From an uncultured Blautia sp. (GTDB lineage Bacteria > Bacillota > Clostridia > Lachnospirales > Lachnospiraceae), in the NCBI GenBank assembly GCA_934394595.1, contig CAKRRX010000008.1, forward strand, positions 1 to 39,530: 39,530 nucleotides of DNA. Reading direction: 5' to 3'. Each line of letters begins with the position of its first letter. Position 1 is the first letter of the stretch. The notes below the pieces were generated by a model that did not search any database, had not been told where the DNA came from, and saw nothing but the letters and a program-made list of their open reading frames with translations. Made by a program: the position numbers and the translations under genes. Of the stretch, positions 7,815-16,297 are shown piece after piece.

Positions 7815-9194
7815 CTAATTCTCTTCCAGGTATTTCTTATTACCTGCAATGACACTTTCCATTACCTCCGGTCCAGGAGCACCAAGGGTGATACGCTTCT
7901 CCACACAGGTCTTCATGCTGATTGCTTCGTAGATGTCCTGCTCAAATACCGGACTGATCTCTTTATATTCCTCAAGAGGCAGCTCATCCAGAGAAATTCC
8001 CTTATCTATACACTTCAGTACCAGCTGACCCACAATTCCGTGGGCATCACGGAAGGGCACGCCATGATTTACCAGATAATCTGCAGCATCTGTTGCATTG
8101 GTAAAACCGTTCTTTGCACTTGCTTCCATATTTGCTTTGTTAAACTGCATGGTAGATACCATACCTGTAAACAGCGCCAGGCACCCCTTTACCGTATCAA
8201 TGGCATCAAAGGTCAGTTCTTTATCTTCCTGCATATCTTTGTTGTATGCCAGCGGGATTCCCTTCATAGTAGTCAGCATAGAGGTCAACGCACCATATAC
8301 ACGTCCTGTCTTTCCTCTTACCAGCTCTGCAATATCCGGATTTTTCTTCTGGGGCATAATACTGCTTCCTGTACTGTATGCATCATCAATCTCCACAAAT
8401 CGATACTCATTGGAATTCCAGAGAATGATTTCCTCGGAAAAGCGGCTGAGGTGCATCATGATCGTGGAAAGAGCAGACAAAAGCTCGATCACATAATCTC
8501 TGTCAGATACAGAATCCATACTGTTTCTTGTTGGCTCATCAAAATCCAGAAGCTCTGCAGTATACTCTCTGTCTAAGGGATAAGTAGTTCCCGCAAGGGC
8601 ACCGGCACCCAAAGGACAGGTGTTCATTCTCCTTCTGATATCAAAAAGACGGCCTCTGTCACGGCGAAACATTTCGAAATAAGCTCCCACATGGTGAGCC
8701 AGAGTAACTGGCTGTGCTTTCTGAAGGTGGGTAAAACCAGGCATATAAGTATGCACATTCTCTTCCATGATCTTCTGAAGAGAAACAAGAAGTTCTTTCA
8801 CTTCCTGATCAATGGCATCAATCTCATCACGTACATAAAGCTTCATATCCAATGCAACCTGATCATTACGGCTTCTTCCTGTATGAAGCTTCTTTCCCGG
8901 ATCTCCGATACGGTGGATGAGGTTTGCCTCCACGAAACTGTGAATATCCTCATATTCAGATGTGATTGCAAGTTTCCCTGCTTTTACATCGGACAGGATT
9001 CCCTCCAGTCCTTCCAGAATCTGATCTCTCTCTTTTTCTGTAAGGATGCCCTGTTTTGCAAGCATTTTTACATGTGCTTTGCTTCCACGGATATCCTGTT
9101 CGTAAAATTTCTGGTCAAATGAAATGGACGCATTGAAATTGTAAACCAGTTTGTCGGTCTCCTTCGTGAAGCGTCCGCCCCAAAGCTGTGCCAT
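7815..9194 (-). CDS. argH: Argininosuccinate lyase
   Basis: The 459-aa cytosolic enzyme splits argininosuccinate into arginine and fumarate, the last step of arginine synthesis. It belongs to the fumarase/aspartase superfamily. HTGRSRNDQ (104-112), THLQKAQP (155-162) and the signature GSSIMPQKKNPD (276-287, with the catalytic serine) are all intact. Length is normal. GAGGAGA precedes the ATG. No argG is in the window, so the rest of the pathway is elsewhere. It lies 74 nt after queH on the same strand and may be read through from the phospholipid cluster or from its own promoter. The inverted repeat GTGTTA-GTT-TAACAC at 9252-9266 lies in that gap. Confidence 0.96.
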   Translation of the reverse strand: MAQLWGGRFTKETDKLVYNFNASISFDQKFYEQDIRGSKAHVKMLAKQGILTEKERDQILEGLEGILSDVKAGKLAITSEYEDIHSFVEANLIHRIGDPGKKLHTGRSRNDQVALDMKLYVRDEIDAIDQEVKELLVSLQKIMEENVHTYMPGFTHLQKAQPVTLAHHVGAYFEMFRRDRGRLFDIRRRMNTCPLGAGALAGTTYPLDREYTAELLDFDEPTRNSMDSVSDRDYVIELLSALSTIMMHLSRFSEEIILWNSNEYRFVEIDDAYSTGSSIMPQKKNPDIAELVRGKTGRVYGALTSMLTTMKGIPLAYNKDMQEDKELTFDAIDTVKGCLALFTGMVSTMQFNKANMEASAKNGFTNATDAADYLVNHGVPFRDAHGIVGQLVLKCIDKGISLDELPLEEYKEISPVFEQDIYEAISMKTCVEKRITLGAPGPEVMESVIAGNKKYLEEN

Positions 9195-9268
9195 ATGTTT
9201 CTCCTCATTTCCTGCAAAAATTGCAAATTCTTTTTACTTTACTACAGTCAAGTGTTAGTTTAACACAT

Positions 9269-9958
9269 TTATTTCCAATTGCAAAGAGTCTTTCCCAAAT
9301 TTGGACAGTCACCTGCTTTTTGTTTCTCCCTCTCCACACTTTCTTTTTTTGAAAAAACACATCCGCAGTAATTCTGTCTGTACAGTCCATACTCATGGGA
9401 AAGCTCAATGGAACGTTTATATCCATTCTTTTTCTTAAAATCAGAGGGCAGATGCTCTACCTGATAAATCTGTGCCAGTTCCTGCCCGATCTCATTGATT
9501 TTTCCTGCATTTTTCAAAGGACTGATGGAAAGTGTGGTGGTAAAATAATCATATCTGCCTTCCTGTGCCAGTCTGGCAGCCGCCTCCATACGAAGGCGAT
9601 AACACTTAAAGCAGCGCTCCCCGCCTTCCGGGACATTCTCAAATCCCCTTGCCATAGCATAAAAATCTTCTGGCTTATATTCTCCCTCCACCAGAGTTAC
9701 CGGATGAAGAAACTCCATCTCATGGATCAGCCTGCGGATCTCTGCCACTCTTTTTTCATACTCTTCCTTTGGAGAAATATTTGGATTATAAAAAAACACA
9801 GTAACAGAAAAAAACCTGGAAAGATATTCCAGGACATAGCTGCTGCAGGGTGCGCAGCATGCATGAAGGAAAAGCCGCGGGACTTTTCCTTCCTTTTGAT
9901 TTTCTACGATCAGTTTTTCAAGCTCTTTTTGATAATTTACATTTGCCAATTCTTTCAC
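9269..9958 (-). CDS. queH: Epoxyqueuosine reductase QueH
   Basis: The 229-aa protein matches the QueH (formerly DUF208) family, which performs the final reduction of epoxyqueuosine to queuosine in tRNA anticodons and is unrelated to QueG. The conserved cysteines are visible: HACCAPC near residues 32-38, ERCFKCYRLRME in the middle and YCGCVFS near the C-terminus, a set that binds a 4Fe-4S cluster and a second metal in the family. The start is a GTG at 9958 and overlaps the end of psd by 41 nt, without a clear ribosome site, so translational coupling to psd is likely. An in-frame TTG at 9949 is an alternative start. Confidence 0.88.
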   Translation of the reverse strand: MKELANVNYQKELEKLIVENQKEGKVPRLFLHACCAPCSSYVLEYLSRFFSVTVFFYNPNISPKEEYEKRVAEIRRLIHEMEFLHPVTLVEGEYKPEDFYAMARGFENVPEGGERCFKCYRLRMEAAARLAQEGRYDYFTTTLSISPLKNAGKINEIGQELAQIYQVEHLPSDFKKKNGYKRSIELSHEYGLYRQNYCGCVFSKKESVEREKQKAGDCPNLGKTLCNWK

Positions 9959-10799
9959 CCATTCTCACTACGGTCTCGTAACCATTCTCTGAATTTTCAA
10001 TAAGGTCAGCATCCAATCTTACTTTTCCATGCTGAATGAGCATCACCACTGTAGAACCTCCAAACTCAAAGAATCCTTTTTCTTCGCCTTTTTTTACCTC
10101 ACAGGGACCCGGATTCAGATTCGTGATCTTTCCTACCATCATGGCCCCTACTTCCATCATAAGCAGCGTTCCAAATTTCTCTGTCTTTATAAGACAATAT
10201 TCTCTGGTATTTTCATGATAGATGGGATACACATCATTTGCCGCAGGATTGACAGTATGAAAAACACCGGGAATTTTCACAGCAGCAGATTTCTTCCCGG
10301 AGGCTGCATAGCAATAATGATGATAATCATCTACTGTCAGACGCAGGATCACTGCATATCCTCCAAGGTATCGCCTGGCAAGGCTTTCACTTTTTAAAAG
10401 TCTTCCCAGTGTATAAGGGGTATCCTTTATATAAAAACGGGAATCACTTCCAATCCGGCTTACAGTCACCTTCCCATCACAGGGACTGACCAGCACGTTC
10501 TCATCCTCTGCCACAGGACGTTCCCCTTCTTTTAGCTTTCTGGTAAAAAAATCATTATAGGAGGAAAACTCCTGTCTGGTACATCCGGAAAGATCCAGAT
10601 GGTTTCGTTTCACAAATCCCGGTACCATTCTGGCAGAAAGGGAGGTATTTAGAAACCAGCCTCCCAAACGGGTCACAAAGGGCTGTATAAGAACTTTCAG
10701 GCAGAGCCGTCCTCCACGGTCATTATAAAGATGACGGAGAAACTTATCCTGTCCGTTTTCCTCAACGGTAATATTTCCTTTTCTGTCTATATATTTCAT
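9918..10799 (-). CDS. psd: Phosphatidylserine decarboxylase proenzyme
   Basis: The 293-aa membrane-associated enzyme converts phosphatidylserine to phosphatidylethanolamine. The self-cleavage site is FEFGGSTVVML: cutting before the serine (about S249) produces the pyruvoyl cofactor on the alpha chain. The family motif is usually LGST; here it is GGST, which also occurs in bacterial members. SPCDGKV and VDDYHHY carry the Asp and His of the self-processing triad. The ATG at 10799 lies 5 nt after GGAGG, and an upstream in-frame ATG (10811) overlaps that site. Psd lies 22 nt downstream of pssA, giving the complete two-step route from CDP-diacylglycerol to PE. Confidence 0.93.
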   Translation of the reverse strand: MKYIDRKGNITVEENGQDKFLRHLYNDRGGRLCLKVLIQPFVTRLGGWFLNTSLSARMVPGFVKRNHLDLSGCTRQEFSSYNDFFTRKLKEGERPVAEDENVLVSPCDGKVTVSRIGSDSRFYIKDTPYTLGRLLKSESLARRYLGGYAVILRLTVDDYHHYCYAASGKKSAAVKIPGVFHTVNPAANDVYPIYHENTREYCLIKTEKFGTLLMMEVGAMMVGKITNLNPGPCEVKKGEEKGFFEFGGSTVVMLIQHGKVRLDADLIENSENGYETVVRMGERIGKCKLSKRA

Positions 10800-10821
10800 G
10801 GATACCTCCAAAAAAGTCCTC

Positions 10822-11439
10822 TTATAAAAGGTGGAACATCATGGAAAGAGCCAGAGCCACCAGTGCCACCAGCAGGATCACCATGGGATTCTGTGGCTTT
10901 TTCACTTTAATGTCACTGATAAAGAGCACTCCAACCACCAGAACTGCCACATGGATGACCAGCAGAAAATTCTTTCCACATCCCTTGCGAAGAAGATATA
11001 AAAACGGAAGAATGATTGCCATGGAAGTGATCGGCAGTCCCTGATAAAACTGACGGAGTTCTGTGGTCTCATTTTGTCTTTTCTCTTCCATAACATTAAA
11101 ATAGCCAAGACGGATCACAGATGCCACACTGTAAAGACACAGGATCATAATCCCCGGGATACGGTTCATTCCCAGGCAATAGCAGATGATTGCCGGAAAT
11201 ACGCCAAAGCATACCACATCACATAAGGAGTCAATCTGGATGCCAAATTTCTTCTCATCCTCTGTACGATTCTTCTTTGTCCTTGCAATCTTTCCGTCAA
11301 ACATGTCACAAAGTCCTGACATTGCCAGGCATAAGATTGCCACTTTGAAATCTCCTTCAAAAGCCCGTGTCATACCCGCCACTGAAATTGCAAGACTTAT
11401 GTATGTAAGTACCACTGTGTAATCATAAAATCCAAGCAT
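10822..11439 (-). CDS. pssA: CDP-diacylglycerol-serine O-phosphatidyltransferase
   Basis: The 205-aa integral membrane enzyme makes phosphatidylserine from CDP-diacylglycerol and serine. The CDP-alcohol phosphatidyltransferase motif D-G-x2-A-R-x(n)-G-x3-D-x3-D is intact: D48-G49, A52-R53, G66, D70 and D74 (in DMFDGKIAR and FGIQIDSLCD). About six to eight hydrophobic segments follow the usual topology. AAGGAG lies 9 nt upstream of the ATG. It feeds psd directly downstream. Its ribosome site overlaps the end of a -1-frame continuation of the upstream flippase gene (see findings). Confidence 0.92.
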   Translation of the reverse strand: MLGFYDYTVVLTYISLAISVAGMTRAFEGDFKVAILCLAMSGLCDMFDGKIARTKKNRTEDEKKFGIQIDSLCDVVCFGVFPAIICYCLGMNRIPGIMILCLYSVASVIRLGYFNVMEEKRQNETTELRQFYQGLPITSMAIILPFLYLLRKGCGKNFLLVIHVAVLVVGVLFISDIKVKKPQNPMVILLVALVALALSMMFHLL

Positions 11440-11525
11440 ATCCTATTTCTCCTTTTTCAAATGTTCTTCCTTCTTTTTTGCGACATCTGCATAAACAGAC
11501 ACCTTGCTTTCGTATTCCTTTTTTC

Positions 11526-12548
11526 TTATGTTTCCTGTTTTCGTCCTATAGTCAGATGTGCCACACAGGTCATCAGGGCACTGATCAACATCTGCCCGTA
11601 ATATGCGATTCCACGGCTGAGCAGCATGGATGGCAGCATTAGCGGTCCAAACACAGGAACAAACATGACCATATAAAGGGTCTCGCTGATTCCCATTCCT
11701 CCCGGCAAGGGCAGCATATCCACAGATACGGAAATAACTGCCTGCAGGACCGTGATGGTAATGATTCCATATTCATGAAGTCCCAATGCACGGTAAACCC
11801 AGTATGTCACAGTGAACAGAATACATCTTTGCACAAATGTGATCAGAAACACATTTAAAATGGTCCGTTTATGATCTGCCCAAAAAGCTGCAGTGGCATG
11901 ATACTCATCCATAGAGGCTTCCAATTTCTCAAGCCTGCTTTTCTTAGGCTTCAGGATCCGAATGTGTTCTATGATCTTAAGGCCTTTTACCATGATCCAT
12001 TTTGCAAGACCAGGTGCAAATACAAGTGTCATCATCAATGTAACACAGAAAACATTCAGCCCTACCCCAAGATAGAACACCCACATATAATCCCCAAGAT
12101 AGCTTCTCAGAAAATCTCCGCCAAACACACAGATCAGAAGTCCGATCACTACCAGTACTGCCTTGTAGGTAATCGTAACGATCATCAGAACCAGCGTCGT
12201 CACCGGAATGGGCAGCTTATCCTTTTTCATATAAAAGATCTGCATAGGCTGTCCGCCGGATGCTGACGGTGTAATACAGCTGAAGAAAAATCCCACAAAA
12301 GAATATAGCGCACAATGTGTCATCTTAACCTTTGCGCCCAGAGTCCGCATCATGTAAAAAATGATCAAAGACTCACCCAATATAAACAATACAACACATA
12401 TAAGGCTCAAAATCAGATATTTTCCATCTGCATCTCTTGCCGTGCTGATGATGTCTCCAATGTCCTTACCGCGAAATACGAAATACATGGTAAGGCCAAA
12501 AACCACCACCAGAAACAATAAATTAAAAGCAGTCCGTTTTTTCGTCAT
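11526..12548 (-). CDS. Flippase-like / LPG synthase TM-region family membrane protein
   Basis: The 340-aa polytopic membrane protein belongs to the UPF0104 family (lysylphosphatidylglycerol synthase transmembrane region, AglD-like). It has about eight hydrophobic segments and the family-like stretch PLPGGMGISETLYMVMF near residue 285. The MprF catalytic lysyl-transfer domain is absent, so a lipid-flipping or lipid-linked transport role is more likely. Its place upstream of pssA and psd supports a role in membrane lipid handling. The frame stops at TAA 11528-11526, but a well-formed charged tail continues in the -1 frame to 11443 (see findings). The ribosome site is weak (AGAAAG), and the upstream region is occupied by a palindromic repeat, so its promoter is unclear. 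Confidence 0.75.
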   Translation of the reverse strand: MTKKRTAFNLLFLVVVFGLTMYFVFRGKDIGDIISTARDADGKYLILSLICVVLFILGESLIIFYMMRTLGAKVKMTHCALYSFVGFFFSCITPSASGGQPMQIFYMKKDKLPIPVTTLVLMIVTITYKAVLVVIGLLICVFGGDFLRSYLGDYMWVFYLGVGLNVFCVTLMMTLVFAPGLAKWIMVKGLKIIEHIRILKPKKSRLEKLEASMDEYHATAAFWADHKRTILNVFLITFVQRCILFTVTYWVYRALGLHEYGIITITVLQAVISVSVDMLPLPGGMGISETLYMVMFVPVFGPLMLPSMLLSRGIAYYGQMLISALMTCVAHLTIGRKQET

Positions 12549-12580
12549 AATTTTAAATTCTTTCTGTTTGATCTTTACTG

Positions 12581-12676
12581 CGTTTGCGTAGCGTAATCTA
12601 TATGGGCTACGCCCACGGGAACCGCGAACTCCGCTTCGCTACGTTTGCGTAGCGTAATCTATATGGGCTACGCCCA
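12581..12676. repeat. Pair of identical 35-bp direct repeats
   Basis: 12581-12615 and 12642-12676 are identical over 35 bp, beginning CGTTTGCGTAGCG and ending GGGCTACGCCCA. A 26-bp GC-rich spacer separates them (period 61). Inside, CGCTACG (12637-12643) and CGTAGCG (12648-12654) form a further perfect inverted repeat around TTTG. The element fills the gap between the divergent flippase gene and the ABC operon and encodes nothing recognisable. It looks like a member of a dispersed intergenic repeat family (REP/MITE-like). Confidence 0.85.
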
Positions 12677-12686
12677 TATAGATTAC
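12654..12686. repeat. Near-perfect 33-bp palindrome (15-bp arms)
   Basis: GTAATCTATATGGGC (12654-12668) and its exact reverse complement (12672-12686) are separated by TAC. The left arm is part of the second 35-bp repeat copy; the first copy lacks the full right arm. The stem could form a stable cruciform or RNA hairpin, but no T-tract follows. Confidence 0.85.
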
Positions 12687-12749
12687 TTCATTATAGCATA
12701 TCCGGAGGAGAAAGCATATCATAAAATATACCAAAATGGAGGTTTATTT

Positions 12750-13517
12750 ATGAAACCGCTTCTGGAAGTAAAGGATGTCAGCCTTTCTTACCATGATCTA
12801 TCCGGGGAAACGCCAGCCCTTTCTCATATATCCTTTGAACTGATGCATGAAGAATTCCTTGCCATTGTAGGACCGTCCGGCTGCGGAAAATCCACGCTGC
12901 TGAATCTGATCTGCGGACTTTTGAATGCGGAACAGGGTTCTATTCTTCTGGACGGGGTTCCCGTTTTGGGCAGTTCGGCAAAAATCGGCTATATGCTGCA
13001 AAGAGACCACCTGCTGGAATGGCGAAGCATTTATCGCAATGTTCTCCTTGGTCTGGAGATCCGAAAAGAGCTGACACCCGAAAACCTCACATATGTCGAG
13101 GAAATGCTAAAAACCTACGGTCTGGATAAATTCCGCAACTCCCGTCCCAGCCAGCTCTCCGGAGGAATGCGCCAGCGCGCTGCGCTGATCCGTACTCTTG
13201 CACTGAGACCGGATCTTCTGCTTCTGGACGAACCCTTTTCTGCCCTGGATTACCAGACTCGGCTTAACGTAAGTGATGATATCGGAAAAATCCTGAAAAA
13301 GCAGAAAAAACCTGCAATATTAGTCACTCATGATATTTCCGAAGCCATCAGCATGGCAGATCGTGTGATCATCCTCACTTCCCGCCCTGCTGCCATATCC
13401 CGGATCATCCCCATAGATCTTGGGATCCAAAACCGTACTCCTATGTCTTCCCGCAATGCACCTGTTTTCAAATCATATTTTAATCTTATCTGGAAGGAGC
13501 TGAATCATAATGCATGA
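12750..13517 (+). CDS. ABC transporter ATP-binding protein, SsuB/TauB/ThiZ type
   Basis: The 255-aa ATPase has Walker A GPSGCGKST (41-49), the Q-loop in YMLQRDHLLEW, the signature LSGGMRQR (137-144), Walker B LLLLDEPFSALD (157-168) and H-loop VTHD (193-196). The YMLQRDHLLEWR pattern and the pairing with an SsuC/TauC-like permease place it among importers of sulfonates, taurine, nitrate or thiamine precursors. The ATG at 12750 is set by GGAGGT at 12738-12743. The reading frame is open further upstream through the palindromic repeat, but that stretch is not coding. Its permease partner is truncated and no binding protein is present, so the transporter is probably non-functional. Confidence 0.88.
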   Translation: MKPLLEVKDVSLSYHDLSGETPALSHISFELMHEEFLAIVGPSGCGKSTLLNLICGLLNAEQGSILLDGVPVLGSSAKIGYMLQRDHLLEWRSIYRNVLLGLEIRKELTPENLTYVEEMLKTYGLDKFRNSRPSQLSGGMRQRAALIRTLALRPDLLLLDEPFSALDYQTRLNVSDDIGKILKKQKKPAILVTHDISEAISMADRVIILTSRPAAISRIIPIDLGIQNRTPMSSRNAPVFKSYFNLIWKELNHNA

Positions 13518-14421
13518 CATCTCCCAGGGACAAAAAAACTATCTGCACCGGCAAAAACAGGACCGCCGCCTTATTCGAACTGCCAGGCTGCTGGTCTTTC
13601 TTGTTTTTCTGGCACAATGGGAAATCCTGGCAAGGCTGAAAATCATTGATTCTTTTATTTTCAGCAGCCCAAGCCTGATTTTCCAGACTTTTCTAAAAAT
13701 GGCCCAAGACCAGTCCCTGTTTGTGCACATAGGCATCACTCTCGAAGAAACCCTGCTCAGTTTTCTTCTTGTGAGTATCCTCGGCCTTGGAATCTCTGTT
13801 TTACTCTGGGCCTGCCCACGGCTTGCCAGAATCCTGGAGCCCTATCTGGTAGTGCTTAACAGCCTTCCAAAATCAGCTCTGGCTCCCCTTTTGATCGTAT
13901 GGCTGGGCGCGCGCCCCAGAACCATCATCGTAGCCGGAATGTCTGTGGCTATCTTTGGCTCTGTTTTGAATCTCTATACCGGTTTCGGAGAGGTCAGCCC
14001 GGAAAAGCTCAAGCTGATCCGCACTCTTGGCGGCGGTCAAAAAGAAGAGCTTCAAAAAATCGTTCTCCCTGCGTCGATTCCCCTGATCCTAGCCAATATG
14101 AAAGTAAACATCGGCCTTTGTCTGGTAGGCGTGATCATCGGGGAATTCATCGGTGCCAGACAGGGACTTGGCTATCTGATCATATATGGCAGCCAGACAT
14201 TCCAGCAGGTATACATTCTGCTATTTTCTTTTTACACAATCAAAGGCAATTCTTTCTCCACCGCTTTCCAGGTGGATGATGCCACACTGCCGGAAGCCAA
14301 ACTTTCTCAGGGCACCCTGCATAGGCTTATTATCTCTGTGTGTATCAATCCTGAGATATCCGCTTCGCTCTATAGCCCAGGAAAAAGCAGCTTTTGTCAC
14401 CCCTTTTGCCTGTCCGTCTGA
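13510..14421 (+). pseudogene. ABC transporter permease, 3'-truncated and fused in frame to antisense sequence
   Basis: The reading frame gives 303 aa, of which about the first 240 are a BPD_transp_1 permease of the SsuC/TauC type, with an EAA-loop region (EKLKLIRTLGGGQKEELQKI, then PASIP) and hydrophobic helices up to QQVYILLFSF. The remaining 63 aa are translated from the complement of the GNAT gene and show no permease features; the last transmembrane helix and tail are lost. The break falls at 14223-14230, exactly at the stop codon of the opposing GNAT gene. It overlaps the ATPase gene by 8 nt at its start. The expected substrate-binding protein gene is missing. A deletion that joined the permease to the neighbouring gene is the simplest explanation. 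Confidence 0.75.
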
Positions 14422-14715
14422 TGCTACTCGGTGGATCACTCCATAAGGGAACTGGGTTCTGTGCCAGGTGCCTTTTTCAATTACATCATAACTTGGATCT
14501 TTCCCAATAAAAAACACAAAGGTTCCGACTATTTTTCCATTTTCTGTACACACATAGGAAATCCCCTGCTCCACATCCTGTTCCACAATGGAGACTTCCG
14601 GATATTTATCTTCCCACTGACTGGGATTCCCGTGATTTTTCATAAATTCTCTTGCAATTTTATATAAATTCAGGATTTCAGAGAGATCCTGTTTCGTAGA
14701 TTGCCGAATATCCAT
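14221..14715 (-). CDS. GNAT-family N-acetyltransferase
   Basis: The 164-aa protein shows the GNAT fold pattern: MDIRQSTKQDLSEILNLYK at the N-terminus, YVCTENGKIVGTFVFF (beta strands), IHRVASDGQAKGVTKAAF in place of the acetyl-CoA loop, and a C-terminal IDTHRDNKPMQGALRKFGF region. The substrate is unknown. The start at 14715 lies 6 nt after AGGAAG; an ATG at 14733 is also in frame. The gene overlaps the 3' end of the serine recombinase gene by 38 nt on the same strand, so the two are probably co-transcribed. Its last six codons lie at the truncation point of the opposing permease, so the C-terminus may differ from that of the ancestor. Confidence 0.8.
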   Translation of the reverse strand: MDIRQSTKQDLSEILNLYKIAREFMKNHGNPSQWEDKYPEVSIVEQDVEQGISYVCTENGKIVGTFVFFIGKDPSYDVIEKGTWHRTQFPYGVIHRVASDGQAKGVTKAAFSWAIERSGYLRIDTHRDNKPMQGALRKFGFRQCGIIHLESGGERIAFDCVKRK

Positions 14716-16297
14716 TTTTTTCTTCCTGCTCATTTTTCTCTGACAGCCTGTTGCAGTCAGGCTTTTTTAGTATATCATATCTTATTTCTTTCCTGCAAGA
14801 AAAAAGGGGAGAATCCACTTCTACATATTGTGGATAAACTCTGATCTGTTCTACCTCTTTCACCAGCAAAAGTGCAGTAGTCCTCTCCCACACATCTTCC
14901 TTTTGCAAAAATTTTTCTATCTCTTCCATTCTTTTTAAAACAGCCGTCCCGCCATCCTCGCAGGATAATGTCTGTTGTATAGAAAGTTCCTGTTCCTGCA
15001 GGGCATTCTGTTTTTCCCGGTAAAGCTCTGTGGGCACAGTTCCTTCCAGATATCTGTTCAATAAAAGCTTCTGCTGCCTTTTTATTTTCGGCAGAGAAAC
15101 TCTCAAAAATTCCTGTTCTGTTGATCTGGATTCCACAAGCATTTTTCTGACCAGTGTGCCAAAATCTGCTAAAATTACTTTTTTATTATATTTCTTCTGG
15201 TCATCCATCACAGTCAAAAGCAGTTTCCAGAGATCTTTTTCCTTAATGCACGAAGCATTACAGCCACCTTTCTGGCCTGATTTCTTTCTTCCCTGCTCCA
15301 GATAGGTCCTGCATTTCCACTCATATATCTTATCTCTTTTCGTTTTCCGCACGGTTCGGTAAAAAGGTGCCCCACAAAGGCCACAGATCAGTTTTTGGCT
15401 CAGCGCATATTTCCCTGGCTTTTTCCCTGCAAAAGCTGTGGAATCCGGATCTTTTTTTCTTTGAATGCGGCTGTCAATCCGGGCATTTGCCTCTTCCCAC
15501 AGCTTACCGGATACAATCGCTGGGATTCTGTTTTCATAGACATACTGCTGGCTTTCCGGCACCTTTTGCATCTGTCTGGTGTCAAAATCATAATGCTTCC
15601 GGTTCATGACAATTGTCCCCTTATTCATGGGATTTCGTATCATACGCCTGATATCTGAATCGGAAAAACAGCTTCCATTTCTTTTTCTCGCACCTTTTTC
15701 CTGCAAAATGCGGGCAATTATCCGGCTTCCGTATCCTGCTGCACATAATTCATACATCTGCCTTTTAACTCTGGCTTCTGACTCTACGATTTCCAAGGTT
15801 TTGTCCGGCAGTTTCCGATATCCATAGGCATTGGAGGTAATCATCAGGCTTCTCCCTGTTTTCTGCCTGTTTTGGTGGGCATTATTTATTTTCCGGCTCA
15901 GCTCCCGGCTGTACTCCTCTGCAAGAATTGCTTTGATTCCTGTGAGAAGTCCATCGTCCGTACTGTAAAAACGGTTTTCAAGATAAAGATACAGCTGTTT
16001 TTTTCTCATATTTAACCGATCGATAAAAATATACCAGTCTTTTGTATTTCGCATAAGCCGATCCTGGGATTTGATCACCACCACATCAAATTTGTCTGTC
16101 AGAAGATCTTCAAAAAGCCGATTATACTCCATTCGTCCCTTTGTGCTGGTTCCGGAACGGCTCTCAATATATTCATCCTCCAGAAACCAGTTCAGGTGAC
16201 AGACGCAATCTCTTGCTTCCGTCACCTGTTTTTCAAGGGCTTCACGCTGGCTCTCTTCTTCTGTACTGCATCTGCAATAGATCACAGCCCGGATCAT
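14678..16297 (-). CDS. Large serine site-specific recombinase
   Basis: The 539-aa recombinase has an N-terminal resolvase domain with the catalytic serine S11 in VIYCRCSTEEESQ and the arginine-containing SQDRLMRN. A Recombinase domain follows (AYGYRKLPD and IRRMIRNPMNKG), then a zinc ribbon (LICGLCGAP with a later CRTYLEQG and GGCNASC), then a coiled-coil C-terminus. Such enzymes integrate and excise phages, ICEs and transposons. The ATG at 16297 overlaps the stop of the preceding small gene (ATGA). An in-frame start at 16342 lies inside that small gene and is less likely. No capsid or transfer genes are adjacent, so this is either a remnant or the core of a very small element; att sites were not found by eye. 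Confidence 0.92.
   Translation of the reverse strand: MIRAVIYCRCSTEEESQREALEKQVTEARDCVCHLNWFLEDEYIESRSGTSTKGRMEYNRLFEDLLTDKFDVVVIKSQDRLMRNTKDWYIFIDRLNMRKKQLYLYLENRFYSTDDGLLTGIKAILAEEYSRELSRKINNAHQNRQKTGRSLMITSNAYGYRKLPDKTLEIVESEARVKRQMYELCAAGYGSRIIARILQEKGARKRNGSCFSDSDIRRMIRNPMNKGTIVMNRKHYDFDTRQMQKVPESQQYVYENRIPAIVSGKLWEEANARIDSRIQRKKDPDSTAFAGKKPGKYALSQKLICGLCGAPFYRTVRKTKRDKIYEWKCRTYLEQGRKKSGQKGGCNASCIKEKDLWKLLLTVMDDQKKYNKKVILADFGTLVRKMLVESRSTEQEFLRVSLPKIKRQQKLLLNRYLEGTVPTELYREKQNALQEQELSIQQTLSCEDGGTAVLKRMEEIEKFLQKEDVWERTTALLLVKEVEQIRVYPQYVEVDSPLFSCRKEIRYDILKKPDCNRLSEKNEQEEKNGYSAIYETGSL

Noticed and set aside
12645..12749. N-terminal extension of the ABC ATPase frame through the palindromic repeat
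   Set aside because: The conserved ATPase start and its GGAGGT site lie at 12750; the extension is repeat DNA.
14230..14421. C-terminal 63 residues of the permease frame as a novel domain
   Set aside because: They are the exact antisense of the GNAT coding sequence and have no permease or domain character.
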